DNA of 64,000 nt, taken from the NCBI GenBank assembly GCA_017458065.1, contig JAFTGD010000042.1, forward strand, positions 62,001 to 126,000, written 5' to 3'. Of this stretch, positions 41,760 to 50,443 are shown piece after piece (the stretch's first letter is position 1; each line of letters begins with the position of its first letter). Both the position numbers and the translations under genes were made by a program. Below the pieces are notes generated by a model that was given only the letters and a program-made list of their open reading frames with translations, was not told where the DNA came from and ran no database searches. This stretch comes from Oscillospiraceae bacterium (GTDB taxonomy: Bacteria; Bacillota; Clostridia; Oscillospirales; Oscillospiraceae).

Positions 41760-41861
41760 TTTTGCTGTTCCGGGCGGCTTTACCCCGCGTAGCGCCGCTC
41801 TGGCAATAGAGTCTCCCCTGCGGGAGGCAAAGAATGAATTTTAATAATGGAGGATCTTCTG

Positions 41862-42419
41862 ATGAAAAAGTTTCTCGCACTGCTGATGGCTGCCCTGATG
41901 GTTCTCAGCCTTGGCATCACCGCTTTTGCGGAAGACGAAGAGGCCGGTTTTGACGAGTTCGAACTCGGCGTTGAGGGCGAGCAGGAAGTCGGCTTCATGA
42001 CCATGAGCATGGTTTACTTCCAGCCTGTTGACATGGCTCCTGTTGAGAGCGCAACCCCGAAAGAGGGTTCCGACCTTCACATTGAGGTTGACCTCACTGC
42101 CAACGAGAACCCCTACAGCTTCCCCGTTGACGGCTGGGTTCCCTACCTCAGCATTGACTATGTGATCTACGATGCAGAGACCGGCGAGCAGGTTCTCGAC
42201 GGCTCCATGATGCCGATGGCCGCTTCCGACGGCCCGCACTACGGCAACAACATCGCCCTGGCTGACGGCACCTACACCATCACCCTGTCCATCAAGAGCC
42301 CGGCCGAGAACGGCTATCTGCTCCATGTTGACGATGAGACCGGCGTTGAGGCCGACGAGTTCTGGACCGAGCCCCTGACCGCCACCTGGACCGGCTGGGA
42401 GTTCGTGAAGCAGTGGTAA
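41862..42419 (+). CDS. P19/Tp34-family iron-binding protein
   Basis: A 185-residue exported protein (signal peptide 1-23). It follows the P19 pattern: DLHIEVDL (His73), GWVPYLSIDY, MMPMAASDGPHYGNNI (Met118, His127) and LLHVDDETGV (His155), the metal ligands known from Campylobacter P19. The family binds copper and iron and feeds FTR1. ATG at 41862 has GGAGG; an upstream ATG at 41847 would extend it by five residues. Second gene of the operon; a terminator-like hairpin follows. Confidence 0.94.
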   Translation: MKKFLALLMAALMVLSLGITAFAEDEEAGFDEFELGVEGEQEVGFMTMSMVYFQPVDMAPVESATPKEGSDLHIEVDLTANENPYSFPVDGWVPYLSIDYVIYDAETGEQVLDGSMMPMAASDGPHYGNNIALADGTYTITLSIKSPAENGYLLHVDDETGVEADEFWTEPLTATWTGWEFVKQW

Positions 42420-42507
42420 TCTGATCGGACGTTTTCCGGGGAATCTCCGGGTTTCCCGGAAAGCTTCTGAGACATATGCCTGCCGCAGAGAATGCGGCGG
42501 CTCCCAT

Positions 42508-42562
42508 ACTGCTGACATGCGATACGCGGGGTATTGCATGTCAGCAGTAAGCGCGTTTTTTA
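42508..42562 (+). terminator. Intergenic terminator between P19 and DUF2318 genes
   Basis: ACTGCTGACATGC (42508-42520) pairs with GCATGTCAGCAGT (42536-42548), followed by AAGCGCGTTTTTT. It may trim expression so that FTR1 and P19 are made in excess over the ABC part. Confidence 0.78.
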
Positions 42563-42608
42563 GGATTTGCTCTGTTGAGCTGTAACGTAGGATCTGGAGG
42601 CATTTTTT

Positions 42609-43898
42609 ATGCTGAAATATATCTGGACGGTAACGCAGGACCTGTTCCTGACGGTTACCTTCGTCTCCCTGATGCACGCGGTACTCGGGAGACAGTGCGG
42701 CAGAACCGGCCGCAGGCTTCACTGGTGGGGGATCATCCTTGGCATCGCTGCCTCCGCCGTCCTGGCCTATATGAAAAACACATCCAACCGCATCATCTCC
42801 AGTCACTGGAACCATGTGATCTATGGCGTGATCATGGGTTTCACACTGCTGTTTGTTCTCTTCTCGCTGTTTTTTGGCAGGAAAAGACCCGGCACGGAAG
42901 GCGCCGGCGCTGTTCTGCTCGGCCTGGCGGGAGCCGGGCTCTCCGCAATCTGGATCTTCTTCAAGCTGCCGGGTGTGATGGGCTATCCCTTCAACTTCAA
43001 CACCATGGGCAACGGGTACCTCTCCTGGTATTACCTGCAGCGCCTGCTGGGCTGGGCGCTGGCTCTGATTCTTCTGGCTATTTATGCGCACCTGCTGTAT
43101 GAGTGCGCATTGCAGATAAAAAAGATCACCGCACCCTATGCCGTCCTCCTGATCGGCACGGTGTGGAACGCTTTCTACTGCTTCTGCTATTTCTTTGTCC
43201 CCTGGGTCAGCCGCGCCAAATGGCTGAACTGGCCGGTCAGGTATTCCGCCGAGCAGTACGGCTGGGTCCGGACGCTGACGCAGTTTGCCTCCCGCAATTC
43301 CATGCTGTTCATCTGGACGGTCGTGGTGCTGGTGGTGCTGCTGGCCGTGCTCTTCTTCACCGAGAACACAAAAGTCACCGACCCCTATGACAACCCCGCT
43401 CAGCACCGCAAGCTTCGCGCGCGCAACCGCCGCCACAGACGGCTTGCCGTGGCGACGGGCATCTTCCTCGCGGCAGTGGTCACGTCGCTCAGCGTCGTGA
43501 AGAACTATGACACCCGCGTGATCGAGCTCTCCCCGCCGGAGACCTACACCGTAGAGGGCGGCGAGATCCTGATCCCGATGGACACGGTGACCGACGGTCA
43601 CCTCCACCGCTTTGAGTACCAGACGGAGAAAAACATCAACGTCCGCTGGATCGTGGTGAAGAAGCCCGGTTCGGCCAGCTTCGGCATCGGGCTGGACGCC
43701 TGCGAGGTCTGCGGCAACGCCGGTTACTTCGAGCGCAACGGGCAGGTCGTCTGCAAGCGCTGCGACGTCGTCATGAATATCAACACCATCGGCTTCAAGG
43801 GCGGCTGCAACCCGATCCCTCTGGCCTATGAGGTGCGGGACGGCAACCTGGTGTTCCAGCTTGAGGACATCATCGCCGGCGAGCGGGAATTCCGCTGA
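42609..43898 (+). CDS. DUF2318 membrane Fe-S-type protein of the FTR1 system
   Basis: A 429-residue protein with about eight membrane segments in residues 1-300, then a DUF2318 domain (about 315-429). The metal-binding Cys are CEVCGNAGYF, VVCKRCDVVMNINTIGF and GGCNPIPL. In Campylobacter and Bifidobacterium FTR1/P19 loci this protein is thought to move electrons across the membrane to reduce iron. GGAGG precedes the ATG; the gene leads the ABC part of the operon. Confidence 0.9.
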   Translation: MLKYIWTVTQDLFLTVTFVSLMHAVLGRQCGRTGRRLHWWGIILGIAASAVLAYMKNTSNRIISSHWNHVIYGVIMGFTLLFVLFSLFFGRKRPGTEGAGAVLLGLAGAGLSAIWIFFKLPGVMGYPFNFNTMGNGYLSWYYLQRLLGWALALILLAIYAHLLYECALQIKKITAPYAVLLIGTVWNAFYCFCYFFVPWVSRAKWLNWPVRYSAEQYGWVRTLTQFASRNSMLFIWTVVVLVVLLAVLFFTENTKVTDPYDNPAQHRKLRARNRRHRRLAVATGIFLAAVVTSLSVVKNYDTRVIELSPPETYTVEGGEILIPMDTVTDGHLHRFEYQTEKNINVRWIVVKKPGSASFGIGLDACEVCGNAGYFERNGQVVCKRCDVVMNINTIGFKGGCNPIPLAYEVRDGNLVFQLEDIIAGEREFR

Positions 43899-43915
43899 GA
43901 AGGAGGCATCTGACT

Positions 43916-45211
43916 ATGCTTTTCAAAATGATCCGCGGCGTGCTCTTTCACCAGCGGGGAAAGATGCTGCTGATTGCCTTTACGATCGCGCTGGGCGCTT
44001 CGCTCGCGACCGGAATGCTGAACGTCATGCTGGATGTGGGCGACAAGGTCAATCAGGAACTGAAGACCTACGGCGCCAACATCGTCGTGAAACCGAAGGA
44101 CTCTTCCCTGCTCTCGGACATCTATGACATCGGAGACGGTGAGCAGCTGAACGCCTCTTATCTGCGGGAAGACGAGCTGGGAAAACTCAAGACCATCTTC
44201 TGGGCCTTTAACATTGTTGACTTCACCCCCTTCCTGGACACCAACGTGGTGCTCCCGGACGGAAGCGCGGCAAAAATGGTCGGCACCTGGTTCAACCATC
44301 ACCTTGCCCTGCCCACCGGCGAAGAACTGGATGCCGGCGTGGTGGGCATGCGGTCCTGGTGGGACGTGACGAGCGGCCGCTGGCTGGACGAGAAGGACGA
44401 AAACGCCCTCTCCGAGATCATGGTGGGCGCCGCTCTGGCCCAACAGAAGGGCTGGCAGGTCGGCGATACGGTCAAGCTCACCGCCTCGCAGGGCTCCGAG
44501 ACCGTCACCGTCGCGGGCATCTTTGACGCCGGCGGAGACGAGGATTCCCAGATCTTCGGGACCCTCGACCTGGTGCAGAAGCTGACAGACCGCGAGAACA
44601 AGGTCGCATCCATTGAGGTCTCGGCCATTACCACGCCGGATAACGACCTCGCCCGCCGCGCGGCCAAGAACCCGCAGGCGCTCAGCAGCCGCGACTATGA
44701 GACCTGGTACTGCACCGCCTATGTGAGCGCCATCTGCTACCAGATTCAGGAAGCCATCACCAATTCCCTCGCGGCGCCTGTCCGCCAGGTGGCCGAGAGC
44801 GAAGGGGCGATCCTGGACAAGACCCAGCTGCTGATGATCCTGATCACGGCGCTGAGCCTCGTGGGCTCGGCTCTCGGCATCTCAAACCTCGTGACTGCCA
44901 GCGTCATGGAGCGCGCGCAGGAGATCGGCCTGCTGAAGGCCATCGGCGCCCGCGACCGCTCCATCACCGGGGTGATCATTGTCGAGATCCTCATCACGGC
45001 GCTGATTGGGGGCATCGCGGGGTACTTCCTGGGCTTTGGCTTTGCCCAGCTGATCGGCCGCAGCGTCTTCGGCTCGGCGATCGAGATGAAGCTGATGGTC
45101 ATCCCCATCGTGGCGGCGCTGATCGCCCTTGTGACCATGGCGGGCAGCCTCCCGGCCATCCGGACGGTCCTGCGCCTCCGCCCGGCCGAAGTGCTGCACG
45201 GCGGCCATTGA
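43916..45211 (+). CDS. FtsX-family permease 1 of the FTR1/P19 locus
   Basis: A 431-residue MacB-type permease: N-terminal helix (LLIAFTIALGASLATGMLNV), a MacB periplasmic-type domain (about 45-270) and three C-terminal helices with the FtsX core ERAQEIGLLKAIGARDRSIT. AAGGAGG precedes the ATG. Permeases of this kind flank DUF2318 in P19 loci, and with LolD-type ATPases they are proposed to assist iron uptake rather than act as exporters. It is followed 18 bp later by the second permease. Confidence 0.9.
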   Translation: MLFKMIRGVLFHQRGKMLLIAFTIALGASLATGMLNVMLDVGDKVNQELKTYGANIVVKPKDSSLLSDIYDIGDGEQLNASYLREDELGKLKTIFWAFNIVDFTPFLDTNVVLPDGSAAKMVGTWFNHHLALPTGEELDAGVVGMRSWWDVTSGRWLDEKDENALSEIMVGAALAQQKGWQVGDTVKLTASQGSETVTVAGIFDAGGDEDSQIFGTLDLVQKLTDRENKVASIEVSAITTPDNDLARRAAKNPQALSSRDYETWYCTAYVSAICYQIQEAITNSLAAPVRQVAESEGAILDKTQLLMILITALSLVGSALGISNLVTASVMERAQEIGLLKAIGARDRSITGVIIVEILITALIGGIAGYFLGFGFAQLIGRSVFGSAIEMKLMVIPIVAALIALVTMAGSLPAIRTVLRLRPAEVLHGGH

Positions 45212-45229
45212 TCAGGGAGGGACACTGTC

Positions 45230-46693
45230 ATGACAAAACGGAAAATGTTCCTGCGGATGATCACCGCGTCGCTCCTGCGCAGACGTTCGCGCATGCTGAT
45301 CGCGCTGCTCTCGATTGCCATCGGCGCGACGATCCTCTCCGGTCTGGTGACCATCTACTACGACGTCCCCCGTCAGATGGGGGCGCAGTTCCGCTCCTAC
45401 GGCGCCAACATGATCCTCCTCCCGGAGGACGGCGGAGCGCTGACTCAGGCTTCGATGGACAGGGCCCTCAGCGCGGTCCCGGCGGAAAACCTGGTCGGGG
45501 CGACGCCCTATCGCTATGTGCGGCTGGATATGACCTCACGCCAGCAGTCCTTCACAACGGCGGGGACCGTCTTCGCCGAAGTGCAGAAGACCAGCCCCTA
45601 CTTCAGCGTAGAGGGCGAGTATCCCCAGGGGAGCAAAGAGATCCTGGTCGGTAAGGAGATTGCCGATACCATCGGCGTTAAGGCCGGAAGCTATATTCAG
45701 CTGACCTATCGGCCCAGCGTGACCGTGCATGAGAACGCCTCGGACGACTGGGTGCCCGGCGCCAGCCTCAGCGGCAGCGCGGAGGGCTTCAACGCCGGCA
45801 TCGTCGTGGTGGAAGCAACGCTGGACGAGGATGCGAAGATCGCCTCCATCACCGTGGACGCCTCCTCCCAGACGGAGGAAATCGGCGGCCAGGTGGCAAC
45901 GGACCGGAACTTCCTCGCCCGCTTCATCGGCCAGTCCCTGCCCCTGACGCTGGGCGAAGACGTCGACGCCGTCTCCGGCGCGACGGTGAGCTCACAGGCG
46001 GTGGTGGACGCGCTGAACAACTCCCGCAGCGCTGACAGCGGCACCACCGTGACCGAGCAGTCCGGCTACTTCAACGTCACCGGCATCCTGGTCACCGGCG
46101 GTGAGGAGGAGTCCTACATCTTCATGTCCCTTGAGGACCTGGAGAAGCTCACCCGGGACGACAGCCTCGATGTCGCCGAGCTCAGCATCTCCGCCAACGC
46201 CGACCAGCTGGACGGCTATGCCGCCGCCATCAACGAGTCCGGCGAGGGCGTGACGGCGAAGCTCGTCAAGCGCGTAACCCGGTCCGAGACCGCGGTCCTC
46301 GGCAAGCTGCAGGCGCTGGTGTTCCTGGTGACGGTGGTCGTCCTGCTGCTCACGACGATCTGCGTCTCGACCACGATGATGGCGGTCGTCTCGGAGCGCC
46401 GGCGCGAAATCGGCCTGCGCAAGGCCCTCGGCGCGCCGGACAGCTCGATCCGGGCGGAGTTTTTAGGCGAAGGCATGTTCCTCGGCGGTCTCGGCGGCCT
46501 GCTGGGCGCGGCGCTGGGCTTTGTGTTCGCGCAGGTGGTCAGCGTCAACGTGTTTGGCTCGTCCATCACGTTCCAGCCGCTGCTGCTGCCGATCACGCTG
46601 GTCGTCTCGATGCTGATCGCGGCAGTCTCCTGCCTGCTGCCTATCAAGCGCGCCGTCGCGATCGATCCCGCACTGGTTCTCAAGGGCGAATGA
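45230..46693 (+). CDS. FtsX-family permease 2 with an inserted FMN_bind domain
   Basis: A 487-residue permease. Residues 23-43 are the first helix, 45-180 and 270-350 form the MacB-like extracellular domain, and helices lie near 358-380, 412-436 and 452-472 with the FtsX core ERRREIGLRKALGAPDSSIR. Residues about 184-265 are a different domain: FNAGIVVVEATLDEDAKIAS, ITVDASSQTEEIGG and DAVSGATVSSQAVVDAL. That is the FMN_bind family, and DAVSGAT (246-252) fits the ApbE flavinylation motif, so FMN is probably attached at Thr252 outside the cell. GGGAGGG precedes the ATG. The insert suggests extracellular electron transfer linked to iron uptake. Confidence 0.9.
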   Translation: MTKRKMFLRMITASLLRRRSRMLIALLSIAIGATILSGLVTIYYDVPRQMGAQFRSYGANMILLPEDGGALTQASMDRALSAVPAENLVGATPYRYVRLDMTSRQQSFTTAGTVFAEVQKTSPYFSVEGEYPQGSKEILVGKEIADTIGVKAGSYIQLTYRPSVTVHENASDDWVPGASLSGSAEGFNAGIVVVEATLDEDAKIASITVDASSQTEEIGGQVATDRNFLARFIGQSLPLTLGEDVDAVSGATVSSQAVVDALNNSRSADSGTTVTEQSGYFNVTGILVTGGEEESYIFMSLEDLEKLTRDDSLDVAELSISANADQLDGYAAAINESGEGVTAKLVKRVTRSETAVLGKLQALVFLVTVVVLLLTTICVSTTMMAVVSERRREIGLRKALGAPDSSIRAEFLGEGMFLGGLGGLLGAALGFVFAQVVSVNVFGSSITFQPLLLPITLVVSMLIAAVSCLLPIKRAVAIDPALVLKGE

Positions 46694-46713
46694 GTTCAAG
46701 GAGGATAAAGAAA

Positions 46714-47388
46714 ATGAGTCTTCTGGAATTAAAGAATGTATCTAAAATTTACGGCGAACTGAAGGCGCTGGACAATATCAACATCCATGTGGACAAGGGC
46801 GAGTGGGTCGCCATCATGGGCCCCTCCGGCTCCGGCAAGAGCACGATGATGAATATCATCGGCTGCATGGACAAGCCGACCGTTGGAGAAGTGCTTCTGG
46901 ACGGGGTGGACATCTCCAAGGAGAGCAGCAAGAACCTCACGGACATCCGCCGCGACAAGATCGGCCTGGTCTTCCAGCAGTTCCACATGGTGGGTTACCT
47001 GACCGCCGTCGAGAACGTCATGGTCAGCCAGTACTACCACTCGATGCCGGACGAGGAAGAAGCCCTGGAGGCCCTCGGCCGCGTCGGCCTGAGAGAGCGG
47101 GCAAAGCACCTGCCCAGCCAGCTCTCCGGCGGCGAGCAGCAGCGCGTCTGCGTCGCCCGCGCCCTCATCAACCACCCCGAGCTGATCCTGGCGGACGAGC
47201 CCACCGGCAACCTGGACGAGGCCAACGAGAACATCGTCCTGGACCTCTTCCGCCAGCTCCACGACGAGGGCACGACCCTGATCGTCGTGACCCACGACCC
47301 GGAGGTGGCGGAGGCCGCGCAGCGGACCATCGTGCTGGAGCATGGCCGTGTTGCCCGCGAAGTGATCAACGAGAATTTCGGCAAATAA
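46714..47388 (+). CDS. ABC transporter ATPase 1 of the FTR1/P19 locus
   Basis: A 224-residue LolD-type ATPase: Walker A GPSGSGKST, Q-loop LVFQQFHMVGYLTAVEN, signature LSGGEQQRVCVARAL, Walker B LILADEPTGNLD and H-loop VVTHDPE. ATG at 46714 has AAGGAGG; an earlier ATG at 46690 overlaps the permease end and lacks a site. It should drive the two preceding permeases. Confidence 0.95.
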   Translation: MSLLELKNVSKIYGELKALDNINIHVDKGEWVAIMGPSGSGKSTMMNIIGCMDKPTVGEVLLDGVDISKESSKNLTDIRRDKIGLVFQQFHMVGYLTAVENVMVSQYYHSMPDEEEALEALGRVGLRERAKHLPSQLSGGEQQRVCVARALINHPELILADEPTGNLDEANENIVLDLFRQLHDEGTTLIVVTHDPEVAEAAQRTIVLEHGRVAREVINENFGK

Positions 47389-47403
47389 AGCGGGTGGCGG
47401 AAT

Positions 47404-47811
47404 ATGAAAAAAACTACGGTTATATCCCTTCTTGTCCTGCTCCTCGGCGCGGTGATCGCGATCGGCAGCGTCAGCTTCCTCGGGCCCTGCGTCCATGAGG
47501 ACGGCAGCTTCGGCGCCTGCCACTGGGCCGGACGGGCGATGCTGGGCATCGGCGTTCTGCTGGCGCTTCAGGGCGCCGTCGCGCTCTTCTGCCGCGACGG
47601 CGGAATCCGCGCCGGGCTGATGATCTCCTCGGCGCTGACCGCGCTGCTGGGGCTGCTGACGCCGGGACAGCTGATCGCCCTCTGCGGGATGGCAACGATG
47701 AGATGCCGCGCGGTGATGCAGCCCGCCATGCGCATCCTCTGCGGCGCTGTTTTGCTGATCTCGGTGATCGGCGTCATAGCGGAGCGGAAAAGGACCGGGG
47801 AACAGGCGTGA
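47404..47811 (+). CDS. DUF4418 membrane protein
   Basis: A 135-residue protein with four membrane segments. DUF4418 features are GPCVHEDGSFGACHWAGRAM with its two Cys, and a later CGMATMRCR pair. The four Cys face could handle redox or metal chemistry. It lies between the two ABC sets and its TGA overlaps the GTG start of the third permease. Function unknown. Confidence 0.85.
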   Translation: MKKTTVISLLVLLLGAVIAIGSVSFLGPCVHEDGSFGACHWAGRAMLGIGVLLALQGAVALFCRDGGIRAGLMISSALTALLGLLTPGQLIALCGMATMRCRAVMQPAMRILCGAVLLISVIGVIAERKRTGEQA

Positions 47812-49013
47812 AGACGGTTTCCCTCGCCCTCAGAAATCTGCTGCGGAAGCCGGGGCGCACCGCGGCGCTGGCGGCGCTGACCGCGCTGCTGGCCTTCTCG
47901 GTCTTCGGCGGGTCCATCGTGGTGCGGTCGCTGCGGCACGGGCTGGACAGTCTGGAATCCCGTCTGGGCGCCGACATCATTGTGGTGCCGTCCTCTGCCC
48001 AGTCCAAGGTGAGCTTCCAGAACATGCTGCTTCAGGGAACCACCGGCGCTTTTTACATGGACGCGGCAAATCTGGACCGGGTCCGCGAGGTGGACGGCGT
48101 CGCGCTCGCTTCGCCGCAGCTGTTCCTCGCTTCGCTGAAAGCCGACTGCTGCTCGGTTAAAATCCAGGTCATCGGTTTTGACCCCGAGACCGACTTCTTC
48201 ATCCGGCCCTGGATGGAGGAGAGTGTCAGCCGTGAGCTGGGCGAGCTGGACGTTGTGGTGGGCTGCAAAGTCGAGGCCGAGGTGGGCGAGATCATCCGCA
48301 TCTACGACGAGCGCTGCAAGGTGATCGGCCGCCTCGCCGCCACCGGCACGGGTCTTGACACCGCGGTCTACTGCAACATGGACACCATGAAGACGCTTCT
48401 GCAGGCCGCGGAGGCCAAAGGCGTCTCCCACAAGGTCAGCAGCGGCGACTCCGACGAGCAGGTCTCCGCCATCTATGTCAAGGTCCGGGAGGGCTGTGAC
48501 ATCGGAGAGGTCAACAGCAAGATCCAGGGCCACACCCGCAAGGCAAGCGCCGTGCGCACCAAGAGCATGCTGACGGATGTCTCGGACAGTCTGGCCGGCA
48601 TCTCCTCCACCGTGACGCTGCTGATCGCCGCGGTCTGGGTGCTTGCGCTGGTCATCCTGCTGATCGCCTTTGTGATGATCGCAAACGAGCGAAAGCGGGA
48701 ATTTGCCGTGCTGAGGCTGATCGGCATGTCCCGCGGGATGCTCAGCGGTATGATCCTTAAGGAATCCGCCCTCTGCAGTCTGGCGGGCGGCCTGATCGGG
48801 ATCCTTCTTGCGGCGCTGGCGGTCTTCCCTTTCACAACCCTGATTGAGACCAGCCTCGGGCTTCCGTACCTGAGGCCGGAGACCGGCGTCATTGTGACGA
48901 CCGGCCTGCTGGCGCTGGCCGCGGCTGTCGGCATCGGGTCGCTCGCCGCCTCGTGGGCGGCGTTCCGCCTGAGCCGGGTGGACCCGGGCACTGTACTGCG
49001 GGAGGGAAACTGA
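47808..49013 (+). CDS. FtsX-family permease 3 of the FTR1/P19 locus
   Basis: A 401-residue MacB-type permease: first helix LAALTALLAFSVFGGSIVV, an extracellular domain (about 45-260; DFFIRPWMEESVSRELGELD region), then helices with FtsX core ERKREFAVLRLIGMSRGMLS. The start GTG at 47808 overlaps the DUF4418 stop and matches the expected N-terminus VKTVSLALRNLLRKPGR. Pairs with the ATPase that follows after 1 bp. Confidence 0.88.
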   Translation: MKTVSLALRNLLRKPGRTAALAALTALLAFSVFGGSIVVRSLRHGLDSLESRLGADIIVVPSSAQSKVSFQNMLLQGTTGAFYMDAANLDRVREVDGVALASPQLFLASLKADCCSVKIQVIGFDPETDFFIRPWMEESVSRELGELDVVVGCKVEAEVGEIIRIYDERCKVIGRLAATGTGLDTAVYCNMDTMKTLLQAAEAKGVSHKVSSGDSDEQVSAIYVKVREGCDIGEVNSKIQGHTRKASAVRTKSMLTDVSDSLAGISSTVTLLIAAVWVLALVILLIAFVMIANERKREFAVLRLIGMSRGMLSGMILKESALCSLAGGLIGILLAALAVFPFTTLIETSLGLPYLRPETGVIVTTGLLALAAAVGIGSLAASWAAFRLSRVDPGTVLREGN

Positions 49014-49014
49014 G

Positions 49015-49686
49015 ATGATGCTTAGAGCGGAACAGATCAGCAAACAGTACTTCCGCCGGACCGGCGGCGCAAACTATTTCCATGCCGTAAAGCCCGTCAG
49101 TCTGGAACTGCAGCCGGGCACCGTCACCGTTCTCTGCGGGAGAAGCGGCTCCGGCAAGACGACGCTGCTGCACATGCTTTCGGGCCTGCTCCGGCCGACA
49201 GAGGGCAGGGTCCTCCTCGGCGAGACCGACCTCTACGCCCTGTCTGACCGGGAGCTCTCCCAACTGCGGAACCGCTTCATCGGCGTGGTGCCGCAGGGCC
49301 GGAGCGTGCTGGACACCCTCACCGTGGAGGAGAACATCCTGCTCCCCGGGACGCTCTATGCCGCGCCGGACCGCAGGGAAGCGGCCGCACGGTGGATGGC
49401 CCGTCTGAACATCGAGGCCCTCGCGCAGGCCCGCGCCTCCGAGCTCTCCGGCGGCGAGCTGCGCCGCACGGCGATCGCAAGGACAATGTGCGCCGCGCCG
49501 GACGTGATCCTCGCGGATGAACCGACCGGAGACCTGGATGACGAGAACACGGCGCTTGTATTCGCCTGCTTCCGTGAAGCGGCGGCACAGGGCGCGGCGG
49601 TGTTCATCGTGTCCCACGAGAGCGACGCCCTGCAGATCGCAGACAGGGCCTTCCGGATGGACGCGGGAGAAATGAACCCGCTGTAG
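49015..49686 (+). CDS. ABC transporter ATPase 2 of the FTR1/P19 locus
   Basis: A 223-residue ATPase with Walker A GRSGSGKTT, Q-loop VVPQGRSVLDTLTVEEN, signature LSGGELRRTAIARTM, Walker B VILADEPTGDLD and H-loop IVSHESDA. GGGAGGG lies before the ATG. It belongs with permease 3. The signature GGELRR is slightly off the usual GGQQQR but active forms of this type exist. Confidence 0.93.
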   Translation: MMLRAEQISKQYFRRTGGANYFHAVKPVSLELQPGTVTVLCGRSGSGKTTLLHMLSGLLRPTEGRVLLGETDLYALSDRELSQLRNRFIGVVPQGRSVLDTLTVEENILLPGTLYAAPDRREAAARWMARLNIEALAQARASELSGGELRRTAIARTMCAAPDVILADEPTGDLDDENTALVFACFREAAAQGAAVFIVSHESDALQIADRAFRMDAGEMNPL

Positions 49687-49733
49687 AGACGGCGGCGTCA
49701 TGCCGCAGCTGAAATTGGGAGAGACAAAGGGCA

Positions 49734-50378
49734 ATGCGTGAACAAAAGATCAAGGAATATCTGAGCGCCATCTATCTGCTGTCGGCATACGGCCCGGTAC
49801 GGGCCGCCTATGTGGCCAGAGAGATGAAGCTGAGCCGGCCCACGGTCTCCGTGGCGATCCGGAAGCTCACGGAAGAGGGCTATATCCTCGTGGATCAGGA
49901 GAACCTGATCCGTCTGACCAAACCGGGCGAGCAGCTGGCCAGAGCCTCCATGCACGAGACCGTCCAGCGCGGGAAAAACTATCACGAGCTGATCGGCCAG
50001 CTTCAGACAGAGTCCGGGGAGGACGACGCGCCGCAGGCCCCCACCGCGGAGCAGGCTGTGCGCCGGCTGGAGAAAGAACACTCCGCGGCGATCCCCGAGG
50101 CGATTCTGATCCTCTCGAAGCGCTACTACGCCGTGCGCGTGGTCGATGTGGCGCAGTTTCTGGGCCGCAACAGCGCATCGGTCCGCTCCAAACTGCGGCA
50201 GATGGAGCTGCGCGGCTATGTGATCCTGGGCGAAGAGGGCGTCGTGTCCCTCACCTCCGCCGGTACGGGCATCGCCGAGCTGCTGTATGCTCAGCACGCG
50301 CCGCGGCGCGAGGAGCTGATGGCGCGTGGCTACTCGGTCTTCGACGCCGCGCGGGAGACGCTGGCCGGGGCGCACTGA
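49734..50378 (+). CDS. Regulator with two DtxR-like winged-helix domains
   Basis: A 214-residue protein with a duplicated DNA-binding fold. Domain 1 (1-65): IKEYLSAIYLLSAYGPVRAA, YVAREMKLSRPTVSVAIRKL, TEEGYI. Domain 2 (about 115-180): IPEAILILSKRYYAVRVVDV, AQFLGRNSASVRSKLRQMEL, RGYV. Both resemble the N-terminal winged helix of DtxR/MntR proteins, but the metal-binding dimerisation helix with its CxxEH or ExxEH motif is absent. It could bind both halves of a palindrome as one chain, or work with the DtxR-type protein next to it. Ends the ABC genes of the iron locus. Confidence 0.78.
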   Translation: MREQKIKEYLSAIYLLSAYGPVRAAYVAREMKLSRPTVSVAIRKLTEEGYILVDQENLIRLTKPGEQLARASMHETVQRGKNYHELIGQLQTESGEDDAPQAPTAEQAVRRLEKEHSAAIPEAILILSKRYYAVRVVDVAQFLGRNSASVRSKLRQMELRGYVILGEEGVVSLTSAGTGIAELLYAQHAPRREELMARGYSVFDAARETLAGAH

Positions 50379-50443
50379 AGCCCCCGCAATGGCGGATCCC
50401 GCCAAAAACGACTGTCTTACTCTCTGGATTGGAAGTGACGCCT

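Noticed and set aside
47568..49043. Long minus-strand open frame of about 490 codons
   Set aside because: Antisense of permease 3; composition is Arg/Gln/His-rich as expected for a shadow of GC-rich coding DNA.
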